From Brachycybe producta (Eukaryota > Arthropoda > Diplopoda > Playtdesmida > Andrognathidae): a stretch of 64,000 nt of DNA. The stretch is taken from positions 3,796,001-3,860,000 of the forward strand of contig JAUPFP010000004.1 in NCBI GenBank assembly GCA_036925085.1, given 5' to 3'. Positions 1 to 11,724 of the stretch are shown here, in pieces. The notes under the pieces were generated by a model. That model worked only from the letters and a program-made list of their open reading frames with translations. It was not told where the DNA came from and made no database searches. Position 1 is the stretch's first letter. Each line of letters begins with the position of its first letter. Both the position numbers and the translations under genes were made by a program.

Positions 1-830
1 TTATCCGAAGCAATATTAAGAACAAGAACAATGAAAATGTAGTATTAGAAACTAGAATTGTGGCCAATTAAAAGTAAAAAATTATCAATTTTTATGTTTT
101 TTTCTGCCCAACCAATATTGTTGTAAAAAGTTTATTTTGAAAAATAGCATCATAAAAATTCTTTTAGCAGACCTGTGTTAGCATTTTTACTAAGGTCTTG
201 TTCACAATATGAAGTACTGGCACTGTATTCGCAATGCATGGTCTACTGTGCCTGTGGTATGTTCAGAATGCAATAAAAATGTGGATCATGGATTCAGGTA
301 GTAAAAGCAATGCTTAGAACTTAGCTCCATGTATGAGCAAATCAAGGTCCAACTGTTTGCAAGCTGCAAAAATCACAATCATAACATGTGCTACCAAATT
401 TCACATTCAGTTATCCACACAATTTCTTAGGAAATTCGTTGCAAATTGCAGGGATATTTAATGTATGTAGGAGGAACATAGGGGGTAAATCGACAAAAAA
501 TATAACATTTTATTAATATTTTCAGTATAGCTTACTAATTTAATGTGGCAATATGGCAGACATGAGTAACATTTTGGACTTTCAATGAGAAATTTCGATT
601 AAGCCTTGTTAGAATTGTCAATATGCTCTTCCCTTTACACAGGCAAGCTTTTATGCTTGTTTATTCTTCAATAAAAAAATTGACTTTCCATTGTTATGTA
701 CTATGAGTGGCAAATAGTGGTATGATTTGAGTAAATTGACAATGTTCAGTGCATCCATTCACCATGAAAACCACACATTACTCAATTTTGCACTCTTTCT
801 CTTCATCTTACAACAATGTCACATGTTTAT
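1..830. other. AT-rich non-coding stretch
   Basis: I see no exon, RNA gene or clear repeat here. Short frames around 727-915 and 827-1015 overlap on opposite strands and have no convincing composition or splice context. Confidence 0.6.
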
Positions 831-965
831 ATCAAAACACGCAATAGGAGGAATTGGCCTGAAGATAACGTGGTTGCAGCTATTCGATGCATCGAAAGCC
901 ACAACACCAAAATGACAAGAAGACCAGATAAAATTAAGAAGGATTGTGAAGAGTTAGTTATTTGA
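822..965 (+). pseudogene. Possible pipsqueak/CENP-B-like HTH transposase remnant
   Basis: The frame starting at base 840 reads RNRRNWPEDNVVAAIRCIES and then a basic segment (TRRPDKIKKDC) before a TGA at 963-965. A Trp followed by acidic residues and 'xxAI' resembles the start of the helix-turn-helix that opens pogo/Tigger-type transposases and psq proteins. This is a family resemblance judged by eye. No ATG begins the segment, and the frame is broken right after it, although codons in another frame (959-1020) look similar in composition. If real, it is a decayed fragment of a DNA transposon. It could also be a chance frame. Confidence 0.25.
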
Positions 966-1261
966 AGATCTGCCAACTGAAGAACGAGTTCAATTTGGAC
1001 AGTGTGCCAATTCATGGCATGATATCATTTACAATTATTCTTGAATTCATTAATCCATCATGACCCCAATTATGTTCATCATATTACCATTTTATCCCGA
1101 ATAAGTCCTAACTTACTGGACATTGTGTAGAATACAACACAGAATTAAGTAAATGTCACAACATATCGCAGTAAAGAGTTTTTGATATTTTATTTTTATC
1201 TACAAGGATTTGTGAGTGTTGTGTCTATAATTGTGTTTGGATTTAGCACTCCGAAAATAAA

Positions 1262-1560
1262 GAAAGTATCCAGCGGAAGGCACTCAGATATTACCTGAGT
1301 CCCTCCGCCTGGAGCCTCCAATGACTCAAGCAAACAGGACTAAAATCACGTTGGTATCGTCACGCACTATACATGAAGATCCCTAGAAAAAACGATCTTT
1401 TTGTGGGCCGTTACCAGGTCGGGCCAGTAAATGTCTCGACCGGTCAAGTCAACCCCTAGAGCAGAGGCTGGCCCGCCGACAACAGAGTCGGCACCGGCAC
1501 CATCGATCCAACAACAAAGAGGTCGAAATGGTGGCACCAAAGTGCCAGCATCATCACATT
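1262..1560. other. GC-rich island of unknown origin
   Basis: This is a sharp compositional island in AT-rich surroundings. It contains several short stems: CTCAG..CTGAG near 1284-1302, GATC..GATC around an A-run near 1378-1397, and CCGAC..GTCGG near 1475-1490. No frame stays open through it: each of the readings I tried is broken by stops. It may be a degraded retrotransposon ORF1 or UTR segment, or an old exon. I cannot assign it. Confidence 0.45.
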
Positions 1561-2311
1561 TTTTAAAGTAATCACTACAAAATACATCACATGTAGCATT
1601 GTAGATGGCTCTATGAGGGATTTACATTATATAAAGTTGCCTAAGAGAAGACTAATAAAATTGAAAAAAAAATACCAAATGTTGGCAAAAAACTCATCTC
1701 CATGAATCTAACGCCCACCTCACATTCATTTTCTTTGGCCAATGATATTGGATTTTACAAAAAAAATAGCTTTAGGAAGGATGAACATCTTGCAATTGTT
1801 TCCATAAATTACAAGAACATACATATTCAGAAAAACTCTAAAATCTAGAAGCTATCTGGAAAAAAAAATCCATTACAGAACTTACAAATGAAACAATTTT
1901 CTATTTTTCTGTATACAATTTATATTATCAACTATTCACAAATGTCAATATTTCTTTATCAACTCACATCTATTTCTATCTATTCAATCAATCTCCATTC
2001 TTTACAATGTTAAGAAATAAAATTGCCAATTCTTACACAACACTTTCTTAAAAAACATACACACACATAATAGAAATTAATTATTGAAGTGTTCACTTTT
2101 ATTTTTCTCTTCAGTATAATCACATAAATCTCAATCTATGTTAAAAATTCTATAAAGCCAATTTAATCTCAGAATAAAAACTAATCAAAATCATTGTTTA
2201 TCAAAAGAGGTATATAATAAGAGTGGGAGGAGTCTTGAGACAGCCACACATTTTATTTGTGTATTAGTAAAAACAAAACAAAAACAAAATTAAGGCAAAA
2301 AAAATCTATTG
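1561..2311. other. AT-rich stretch, nothing recognised
   Basis: Low-complexity A/T runs and no supported feature. Confidence 0.6.
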
Positions 2312-2866
2312 CAGAGTGATTCAGAAAAGAAAGACAACACCTTTACTAGAATTGATTTGGCAATTTTTCCTTTCACAACAACGTGAATTTTGCGCTTCCA
2401 AAGTTGCTCAAATGGCTCTATTCCGTCATGAAATTCCATGTTTAGTGAAGAACATATTAAGAAATTAAACCAATTTTTCCTCGAAGCTGAAAGATGTTCC
2501 TAAAGAACAGTAGGAAGTAAACAAAATGGACCTTTGTGAAGCCAATGACCGTTAATATAGATCGAGCAAATTAGCATAATTCAAAATGGTGTAAAAGAAA
2601 ACTTTTATCGAATATTACAATGAAAAGATCTCAAAGCGTGTCCACTACAGTCAATAATTGATTTCAACTTCAAATATTGTTCAAAACACAGTTTGAAAGA
2701 CAGTAAGATGGTAAGAATCGATCGAGACCATGTTTTTAGAAACATCAAATTTCACTTAATATTGGTGCGTCTATGCCACCACGTAGACGCTGGAGTATCT
2801 AGGCTTTTAAAATTTATTGGTTCAACCTATTTGGACTATCCAACGGTCAGATTATGGTACACCTGG
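2312..2866. mobile_element. MITE family A, copy 1
   Basis: This segment aligns by eye with 7439-8251 and, in part, with 31124-31471. Shared blocks include CAAATTAGCATAATTCAAAA (2568 here, 7669 there), the 'GATGTTCCTAAAG/GATGTTTCTAAAG' block, and the 3' block with 'CATCAAATTTCACTTAA' and 'GTCTATG'. The left end CAGAGTG and right end CACCTGG match the CAGAGTG...CACCCGG ends of the 31.1 kb copy. It has no coding capacity. The 75-aa frame at 2693-2920 lies in the repeat and is not a gene. Non-autonomous DNA transposon is the likely class, but the target-site duplication is not clear in this copy. Confidence 0.6.
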
Positions 2867-4364
2867 TCTTACATAATATCTAAAATAGATTTACAGAACA
2901 ACCATACGCGCACAAACTAATTTTGTATTTTTGTATCGTTGCAGCATTAAATCATAAAAATAACATGTTTTGGTACAAAACGAGTTTGAACCATTCTGAA
3001 AATAAAATTTCAACTTTCAGCATCATGTACGTATAGTACATTACATATGTATCATGAAACCGCCAGACTGAAAACTGAAGTTCTGTAAAGTTACTTACAT
3101 ATACAGTACATACAGTGCTGAAGTTTTTGTAGATTAGATTAGTCCTATTCTAAGCCAAGAAGAAGAAGAAGAAGAAGAAAAAAAATATCTCATTTCTTAC
3201 ATGACAACAAATCATTTTGGTTCCTGCTTAGAATTACACAGAAAACTCAAATCATGCCACGAAAATGGAATATTTCCGGTTGAATGAAATAACTTTCCAT
3301 TGCAGTGTATACAGTAGATCTATATTGTACATGCATGCAATACATACACAAAATGCAACACAATTTTGAAGTCTAGAAACTATAAGAAGAACACAAGAAA
3401 ATGTGCTACATACAGGTCCCGCCCTTAATCTCAGATCTAAGCCCTTCTATATATTCATATACTTTAATAATATTTCTAAGAAAAAAAGTTCATCCGTGAC
3501 AAAGGCAAAAAAATGTCATCCCCGTTCTTCAGTAAAGGCCTAAAAAAACCTATATTATGTGCACATTTTTATTTGTCCATTTCATATGACTTCAGAATGA
3601 TAAAAGTCTATACACTGACTGTATATACAGTAAATACAGTATGTCCGCAGAACCAACGCTCCAGTCTCATTATGAGATTATAATGATCAGCGCAGATAAA
3701 ACGTCCACTATTTTAATCTGAAATTATTGAAAGTTGTTGTTAAAAACATATCTTAACTGTAGTTATATAAATAAATAAATGAATCCTGAATTCTATAAGT
3801 GAATTTCAGAATTGCTAATTTTTCTTAAGCCCTAACTGGAAATTAACAAACCAATTTCTGAAAAAAATTAATAATACTTCTATGTAAATCAGCACCACCA
3901 TCTAGCTACAAATTATGACAATTTTTTTTTCTTTAGATTTTTCAGTTATCATTCAATTTACAGAGTTTTCAGAAATAAATGAAAATGAAATCATTAGAAT
4001 ATTTATAAACTTTACTTTTAAACATTATTTATGAATTTTCTTATTTACACTCTGAAATGGTGATTTTTGGAAGATACCTTGACTTGAGTATTGTTCATCA
4101 CATTAAAATATAAAAGATCAATTTTGTGGAATTTGTTCTAGTTTTTTTTTAGATTATTTTTTAAGAAAAATTATTTTAAAAGTTGTTTTTAAATTCAATA
4201 ACGTTTTTAATTCTTTACCAATTCATTAGAATTTTTACAACTGCATTTAAATATGTAGTTAACAACCAACTTGAATTTCAAATGTGTAACTTGTAATGTT
4301 TCCAAAATATTAATTTTTTGTACAATAGACGTTTTTCTTGTGCCACCGGGTATACTTTTTATTA
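2867..4364. other. AT-rich stretch with small simple repeats
   Basis: Holds an (AAG)n run at about 3157-3179 and short palindromes of the TATATACAGTA type (3615-3640). No exon or element was found. Confidence 0.6.
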
Positions 4365-4366
4365 TA

Positions 4367-4568
4367 CAGGGTGTCCATAAATTCCTTGTGTAGTTCAAAC
4401 ACAACTGCAGGACGTGTTCGCAAAAACGTGTAATTATTTGCATAGGTCGAAAGTTAATATTTCTGAATAAATTCCCTTTTAATTGCATTTAACACGTTGT
4501 TTCTATCTTATATAGAAGTGAAGTTATAACAAATTGAAACAGCACAAACACCTTATGAACACACCCTG
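4367..4568. mobile_element. TA-flanked MITE with CAGGGTGT ends
   Basis: The element is about 202 bp. The left end CAGGGTGTCCATA is mirrored by TATGAACACACCCTG on the right, and both ends are bordered by the dinucleotide TA (4365-4366 and 4569-4570). TA target sites and CAGGGTG-like ends are typical of Tc1/mariner-related non-autonomous elements. The interior is AT-rich and non-coding. Overlapping short frames (4207-4488 minus, 4534-4770 plus) are shadows of this repeat. Confidence 0.75.
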
Positions 4569-5672
4569 TAGAATACTGGGGTCGTCGGTTGGTATCAAAG
4601 ATGAAATCACCGAGATGTCTCATATACCATTTTTGTTCGTACTGACGTTTGTACCTACTGAAGTTACGAGAGGGAGGAGGAGGAGGCCTTTAGGGTTAGT
4701 CATCTTCGTAAAGTGCATTATGGCGCCATGTTTACATCAGATGATGAATCTCTGGCGTCCTTATTGTTGAACAACAAACATGAAAGGGGCAATCAGAGAA
4801 GCTTACTAACTGAAATGAATAGGTCATAGAATATGGTCATTATTTTGTATTCTTCTTTTCATCTTCTTTCATTTTCATAAAACATGAGATCAAGCTTATA
4901 GTTTTTTTATATTTACAATCCGGTTTAGTATTTTTGTGTTATTTATAAAATTCCTCCACGTTGAATAGAAAATTGAATTAAATATACATGTATTTAAAAA
5001 AAACTGCATTACAACACATCAGCAGATCTGTTGTGATGCATCTAAACAACATTCATTCCACATTTACATTATAAATTGTCTGAACAGAAAAATGTTTTCC
5101 ATTAAATAAAAGATGCGCTTTTAAAAATTGACAACAACAACAACAACAAAAAAAAGAATTAAATTGCATAAATGGAACAATATTTTGGCATTTTTGACTT
5201 ATTTAATCAATGAATCTTATGAATACAAAGTGGTAGGGGCCCATAGATCATTACAAACTAATGTATATATGGTTATATATATACGAAAATTGTTCAAAGC
5301 AAATAGTGTTCACTAACATTTTCGTATAGTATGTGTCTCATTTAAATAGTATTTTGCTTTTGTAAATTAATTACATGTACATACATTGTGTACCTAAATG
5401 TAAAAAAAAGTAGCGTTATGTTGGTAAATAAATTAATCTGAAGTGTTGCGCAGCTCTGCATAATAATGTACGACTCATTCCAGCACGTTATGCCTGTCTT
5501 TAGTTTCGAATTTAAAAAAAAAATCTTCGAATCTTTGTACTTTTACAAGCTTATTGATATTTCTCTCATCTCTCATCAGTCAAACCCTCGTGAGGCATTT
5601 ACAGGTTACCTATATACAGTAGTAATTCACAGTAGGCTGGTGGTAGTGCCTTCCTCACACACACACACACTA
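4569..5672. other. Non-coding stretch
   Basis: The first 200 bases are moderately GC-richer and include a short GGA-repeat patch (4670-4690), but no exon structure is visible. An (ACA)n run sits at 5131-5148. The remainder is AT-rich. Confidence 0.55.
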
Positions 5673-5845
5673 GCTTAATGGACCTCGGGGCTTAGTCAGT
5701 TCCTCGACTAAGTGGACCTATAGGATTAGTCGCTCTATGAGCTTAGTGGACCTGATGAACTTAGTGGACTTCAACGCCTATTGGCACCGTGGGCATAGTA
5801 GACCCCTGGACTAAGTGGACATCAGGGCTTAGTCGACCACTGGGT
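5673..5845. repeat. Degenerate minisatellite, about 23-24 bp period
   Basis: Tandem copies of a unit like GGGCTTAGTGGACC recur about seven times in diverged form (GGACCTCGGGGCTTAGTC, GACTAAGTGGACCTATAG, GAGCTTAGTGGACCTGAT and so on). Spacing is roughly 22-25 bases, with GACC and CTTAGT the most conserved parts. The block is much GC-richer than its flanks. Confidence 0.75.
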
Positions 5846-6895
5846 TTTGTTAACTACAGGTTTCTGTGGATCATGGAAACACGGGATGTATAGGTTATGT
5901 CATTTTAGGCTCAGATCCAAAAATGACAGTGTTCCTGAGAAAAAAAAAAAAAACAATGAATTTCATTTGGTTTTCATCTATAATTTAAGAAAATACATAA
6001 ATGTATTTGAGGGTAATAGTTCACAACATGCGACGCGATCACTGAATGATCAGAATGACAAAAATCTTGTGCAGACTACAGCTAGTTAAATGCAATACTG
6101 CACATCTAATATGAAATTTAAATTGTATAACGTATATTTTTAAAACAATGCAGAAATTAAAAGTAAACAAGCTGATGTTTGCACAGAAACAAACGGCTAA
6201 AAAAAGAAACACCGCATTTTGCAATGCGGCATTGTTTTCGTTGTTGTTGTTGTTTTTTTATTTACAACCAGTTGCAGTAAAAAAAGACAACCAGATAGAC
6301 ATAATACACCGCATAAATAAACTGAACCTGTACAACAGTAGCAATATGAAAATATAACCACTTCACGTTAATGTATGTGCATATATGTATATGTATTACC
6401 AACATAAAAAAAAAGAAGTTTATTCGCAAAAATACTTCAGAATTTTCTCTCTCGTCTAGACTACATAAGACTTCTATTGTGTGTACATGGGCATGGCATT
6501 AAAAAAAAGAAACATTCGTTCAAAAAGAATAATGGCTGCGATCAATTTTCTAGAAAGTCAATTTGGTCTCAGAGAACATATTTCCAATTTTGTTACAAGC
6601 ATGAAGAGATGATGAGGACAACATTTCGTTTAGGCCTTCTGTATAAGTCTTGCCTGTTAATCTCTCTTCCCTATCTCTCAACGCTAACAAACTGTCAAGT
6701 CCATCTTAATCATAAAAAAAAGACTGCTTATACAAGGAAGTTATGCTAAAACATCAGTGGAAACACAAATGTAAATGCCAAGTAGAAAATTAGGTTTGAT
6801 AGATTATGTCAGATTCTAGTTATATACTGTACTGTGGACCTATATAATATGGGTAACCTCTCTAGATTGTAAGACAAATAAGCTCCTAGTAGGGT
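5846..6895. other. AT-rich stretch
   Basis: Short frames at 5847-6089, 6148-6357 and 6477-6749 have the composition of random AT-rich DNA. A small hairpin (CCGCATT..AATGCGG) lies near 6211-6231. No gene is supported. Confidence 0.55.
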
Positions 6896-7374
6896 TCTGC
6901 TTTTCGGCGATTTGCTAATATGGCACTTTTCAATTCTATCCATGTTCCTTAGGTTTGGCGCTTGCTCTGCTCTTTTGGCGTTTTTGTTCGACCCGCGCGC
7001 TCAACAGCTGAGTCAGAGAAGTGCTTTCGGTGCCATTTTTCTTGCACTCCGCATATCGCCGTAATTCTGCCAATTTTTCAAAGTATTACATACCCGGTAC
7101 TGTAAAAAGGTAAAGATCCGATCTTTGGCTGTGGTGGACCAGCTAACTCACCGTATATGCTATGCCTTACTGTATTGCATTATGTATGCTGACAAAAAGA
7201 ATTTTTAGCCATGCAACACTTTTGCGTATGATCTTGACGTATCTGCCGGATAAGAAGGTTCAGATTGCAGTGACAAGTCGCATCGCTACTACCAATCGCT
7301 TCACGTTGTCTTTGCGTGATAGCAAGTAGTTCGATGTAGTGGACAAATCGCTCGCCTTGTTCGCTTGATATCAT
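6896..7374. other. CpG-richer patch, possible old element
   Basis: CpG and GC content rise here (for example CCCGCGCGC near 6990). The patch is bordered by GGCGATTTGCTAATATGG (6905) and a weak inverse, CGCATATCGCC (about 7051). On the minus strand 7374-7180 is open for 64 codons with balanced amino-acid composition, but it ends in a stop with no clear splice signal before it. A decayed transposon or exon remnant are both possible. I do not recognise the peptide. Confidence 0.3.
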
Positions 7375-7438
7375 GAATATTTATTTGATGCTAGTATTAT
7401 ACGTTACTTAGCACACTTTTTGATTTTTTATAAGAGCC

Positions 7439-8251
7439 TAGACACTGGAGAGTTTCAGGTGCCATGATTCACAGTCAATTTTGCGGTTTCACCATTACAC
7501 AACTGGCTCTTGCAATCAAACACCGATTATTTGAAACGTCATGAAATTATTTTATGCCCTAAGAACATACTAATGAATATACAGAATTTTTCTTGAAACT
7601 CAAAGATGTTTCTAAAGGTTGCTAACAAAAAGACCTTTTTAAGGTCAATGGTCTTTAATACGAGTTTAGCAAATTAGCATAATTCAAAAGGGTGTAAAAT
7701 GTAAAATAAAAAGCCATTTGAATATTATTATATATAGACACAGAATAAATAAATTTGAATACATTAACTTTCAAAACTCAGTTTAGAATCGAGTCCATGT
7801 TTTAAACACATCAAATTTCACTTAACATTGCGTCTATGGAGTCATGCAAACGCTATAGTGTATTTGGATCTTAAGAGCCCATTGAATTTTTAATGATAAT
7901 TAAAGTTGCAATCTCTTCTTGAATTTTGTGGGCAGGTATTGATATCTTTTGGTTGCAATATTTAGATAATGTTTTTTGTTTTTTATGCAATTTTGAATTA
8001 TGCTAATTTGTTTGATCCATGTTACCGACCATTGATCTTTTTAAAGTCCATTTTGCTAACCAGGTTTGGGTTCTTTAGAAACATTTTTCTGCTATATGAA
8101 AAACTGTGGTGTATTCCTCAACATAATCTTGAATTGTTAAAGTAAATTCATGCCGTTCCAAATTACCGTTTGGTTGTTTGAGCCACATGAGCAACATTGT
8201 AACCGTAAAATTGGCCATATCTTATGGAACCTGAAACTTAAGAAGTGTCTA
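7439..8251. mobile_element. MITE family A, head-to-head pair (large inverted repeat)
   Basis: Two diverged copies of the family seen at 2312-2866 face each other. The left arm (about 7439-7800) and right arm (about 7900-8251) are inverted relatives: TAGACACT..AGTTTCAGGTGCCA at the left end matches the reverse complement of TGGAACCTGAAACT..AGTGTCTA at the right. Both arms contain the AAATTAGCATAATTCAAAA block, direct at 7669 and inverted near 7991-8010. There is no coding content. The structure is either a composite of two insertions or one long foldback element of about 813 bp. Confidence 0.65.
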
Positions 8252-8910
8252 ATAGGTTCTTAATTTTCTTCAACTCTGCAACAGTGAACGACAATTTAAA
8301 GAACTAAAACTATACCAAAATATCTTTTCACTTCACAAAAAAAATCCTGCTGGAAGAACTGTTAATCTAATTTCCATCTAACTTGCAAAATCCTAACTCT
8401 CATCGATAAGGATATATCCTAAAGGGATATATAAGAGCAGAACAAAAAAAAAAACGAAAAAGTTCAAAAGAAAATACAAAAAAAAATTATAATGAATGTA
8501 CAAGAATTGAAAATATAATAATGAAGCTTTTTTTTTCTGCGGTGATATAAGCGAGTATAATAATATATCCTCGAGAAGACTTCTACCATGAAGTTGGATT
8601 TGTGCCACTCCAACAATGCTTAAAATATATACTGTACATGTACAGTATATGCATATAGACAATATCATCATATAATGCATATTAGTGTCTTTCACAGTAT
8701 TCATGACGTTAAGTTATTTCCTCTAGAAAATCGAATTGTCTAAGTTGAAATGCAATGAAAACACACACACACAGTGCCACTTCCCCCCCCCCCCACCTTC
8801 TCTCTCTTTCTCCCTTATACTTTGCTTTAACAAAAAAAAAGATTTTCCCACCATCTAACACATACAAAAAAAAAGTATTTCCGTAAAAATACAGAAGATT
8901 ATATATACAG
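8252..8910. other. AT-rich stretch with poly-C tract
   Basis: Contains a (CA)n run (8760-8773), a C12 homopolymer (8783-8794) and a palindrome around TGTACATGTACA (8630-8650). The minus-strand frame at 8704-8393 is low-complexity and not a gene. Confidence 0.55.
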
Positions 8911-9095
8911 TATGTATGTTACTGTCAATCTTCGGAATCAGTCAATCTGCAAAACCAACCAACCTGCTAGTGAATCTGCAAAATTCAACACCTAAAATGT
9001 ATTGAATTTTGCAGATTCACTAGAAATTTGGTGGTTTTGCAGATTGCCTAGGCAATATGCAGATTGACTGATTCCGCAGATTGACAGTAACATAT
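8911..9095. repeat. Foldback inverted repeat (hairpin)
   Basis: Left arm 8911-8992 and right arm about 9000-9095 are near-mirror copies. TGTTACTGTCAATCTTCGGA is answered by TCCGCAGATTGACAGTAACA, and the loop is only a few bases. The right arm carries an extra block of about 18 bases (around CCTAGG). Within each arm the phrase AATCTGCAAAA is itself repeated. No transposase ends are evident, so I call it a foldback or hairpin element. Confidence 0.75.
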
Positions 9096-10357
9096 ACATG
9101 TATAGCAAAAATCGAGACACAACAGTTTGCTTTATTACGTCTATATAAATGCATAGAACATCTACATAGGATTTATCTTTAAAAGAAACCTTAAACACTA
9201 TAAAGTATATTGCCTATAGCTCTATATAACCGAAAATCTACCTATAAAACTAGACATTACTACTGAAAAATCCAAACTCAAGTAGACTTGAAAACTCAAT
9301 ATCTCTACAAAGAATTGACGTAACAAAACTCAAACTAAGAAAAGGAAATAATCATGAATTCCATTTGAAAATGATTGTAATGGCTAATATAAACACTAGT
9401 TTTTTTTACCAATAAAAAATCAATATTATTCGAAATATTAAATTAGGTTTCATTCAGAATGTCATATACAGTTTGAAGTATAATACAATTTCACCTTCTA
9501 TAGTTATGAGAAGAAGAAAAAAACCTAATTTCAATTTAAAAAGACTTTCATTTTCAAATGATTCTTTACAAATAAATTCATATTTTTTCATTTATGAAAT
9601 GCTTATATTTGAATAATAAGCAATTGTGCTCCAACACAATAATGGTTAATGCTCAAAATACACAGTATATATTTTAAAATTAAATTTTAGGTTAAATTTG
9701 AAGATCTTTTTACTCACAAATATTGATCCAATATGATTTTTTGTTTGTTTATATTTTGCATCACTCAATTGTAGCTAAAAAATACTGCATTTTATGCGTG
9801 CAACAACTACAAAGTGTACAAACACATTGCCAAATATAGATCTTTCTATATACAGTATACTGTATATAGAAAGTATTGTGAATGTAACAACAAGTATATA
9901 TTTGGAACAAGTCTCAATTCAATAGAATATAAACGTCTTTTGCAGACATAACCGTCCATCATTTGGCCTAATGCAAGAGCCCTCTTGGGACGTTTGAACC
10001 GTACCTTTAATGAAACTACCTTTTTTTTCTTTAGACGGTGACGAATGAATGCCATCACATTCGTATAAATTACAACCCATGGTCGCCTACTTCAAACTTC
10101 AATTCTGTATTTGTAATGAACTTCAAGGAAGCATAGACTTACAAACTAAAGAGAGATCCACACCAAGTTTATAAAATCAATCGTTTGGCCAACATACACG
10201 AGTATAAAACGAAGACAACCAGTTTTGAAATTTTTTTTATTTATAAAACACACCTGTAATGCATATGTTAAATAGTGCTTTGTAAACGGTAGTTGCGCAT
10301 TTTGTCACAGTAGGAAACATGCTTTAATATGATCAATAGACATCTACTGCATACTAA
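9096..10357. other. AT-rich non-coding stretch
   Basis: A perfect small palindrome, TATATACAGTATACTGTATATA, lies near 9848-9869. The frame at 10058-9846 minus spans it and has no support as a gene. Confidence 0.55.
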
Positions 10358-10361
10358 TTAA

Positions 10362-11450
10362 GAGGGTTACAAAGTAGATTAATTCCTAAACATATTCATA
10401 GATGGTGCTCGCATCGTTGGTTATTATGTATATAGGACATATGGTAATTTTTTTGCTATGTATTAGAGGCTACAACGGACAAATTTTTTCCGCCATCTTG
10501 GATGTCCGTTAGCGTGATTTAAGTCGCCAACGTATTTTATTTGCTTTTTTCTAGCAAATTTTTTTCAATTTTGAAAAAAATAAATATAAAAATAAAAGAT
10601 TTATCGAAATTTCGTAATAAAATAACAATTTTAGTTAGGGAAGACACTATAAAACAAAAACGTAAACGAAATCATTCACCTTATATACGGCGATTTGTGT
10701 GGTCATTTTTGACTGAAAAATCGCTGCTAAAGGTAGATTTTTTTAAATTTTATTGTTCTTTGCACTTAAAATTCTTACCTTAATCGGAAATCTTCCATGT
10801 AGGGTTGGTTATTCTTTTTAAAACGACGTCGTTTTCCATCAAAGCGGTGGAAAAATGGCGTCGTTTTCAACTTTCTCAAACGGCGTTAAACCGCTTCTGC
10901 GCATGCGCGCTCATTTTGATTCAAACGAAATTCAAATACGTACTCTCTAACCAGGCCTTGACTGAATCAGATTCTTATTGATTGAGTTTTACTTCAATAT
11001 AAAAATAAACGTAAGCAATTAGGTAATGAAATTTGATTGTTCTTATAGAAAACAAATAAATCTACCACCACATTTTTTATTTTACTATTATCTCCTTTGC
11101 AAAAATAAGATAATGGATACCAAATATGTAGCTTTTTTTCTTCTATGAGATTTTGCATAGGGAAAAAAAACACATTTTTAAATACTTAATTAAAAATATT
11201 TAAAGGGAGATTTAAAGTCTGAAAAATCATTAATCTGTTCCATTAAACAATCTAATATTTATTACAGTTTTAATCACATTTTAAAAACTTATATGTCTCC
11301 AGATAATGGCTACCAAACCTAACTGTATGTTTGAAATTTAAATTAGCATTATGTCTATGCTAATTCAATACAAGTGGCGCCTCTGATGTCAGACACTGCA
11401 ATCAATGTCGTCTGTCAAAAGAAAACGTCCGTGACGCTTCTGTAACCCTC
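10362..11450. mobile_element. TTAA-flanked non-autonomous DNA transposon, about 1.09 kb
   Basis: The left end GAGGGTTACAAA and right end (reversed) GAGGGTTACAGA form a 12-13 bp terminal inverted repeat. Both ends abut TTAA (10358-10361 and 11451-11454). TTAA duplication is the signature of the piggyBac and Kolobok superfamilies, and I cannot choose between them. No transposase frame is present: the longest frame (10541-10783, 80 aa) is Lys/Phe-rich and looks like AT-rich noise. The interior has CpG-richer islands with a YY1-like CGCCATCTTG (10491-10500) and an NRF1-like TGCGCATGCGCG (10898-10909), which is unusual for a MITE and could be captured promoter DNA. Confidence 0.7.
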
Positions 11451-11724
11451 TTAACAATAAATGTACCAATGTAAGAAGCGACTCAAGCCAAAATCGTACT
11501 GTGATTAAAATGCACTGCAGTTCAACCTGCATCAAACAAGAAGAGCTGTGCAAACAAGACTGATGCTATTGGGCACCGTGAGAACTTGACTTAGACCCAA
11601 ACCCTGCGAGCATGGGTACTTAATAAAAATTGTTTTCCATGCTAAGGAAATACGTAGTGCTGCAAAGTCCGTGGATCTGAGTAGGGACACTTGCATCGTT
11701 AAAGACTATTATCATATTAAAAAA

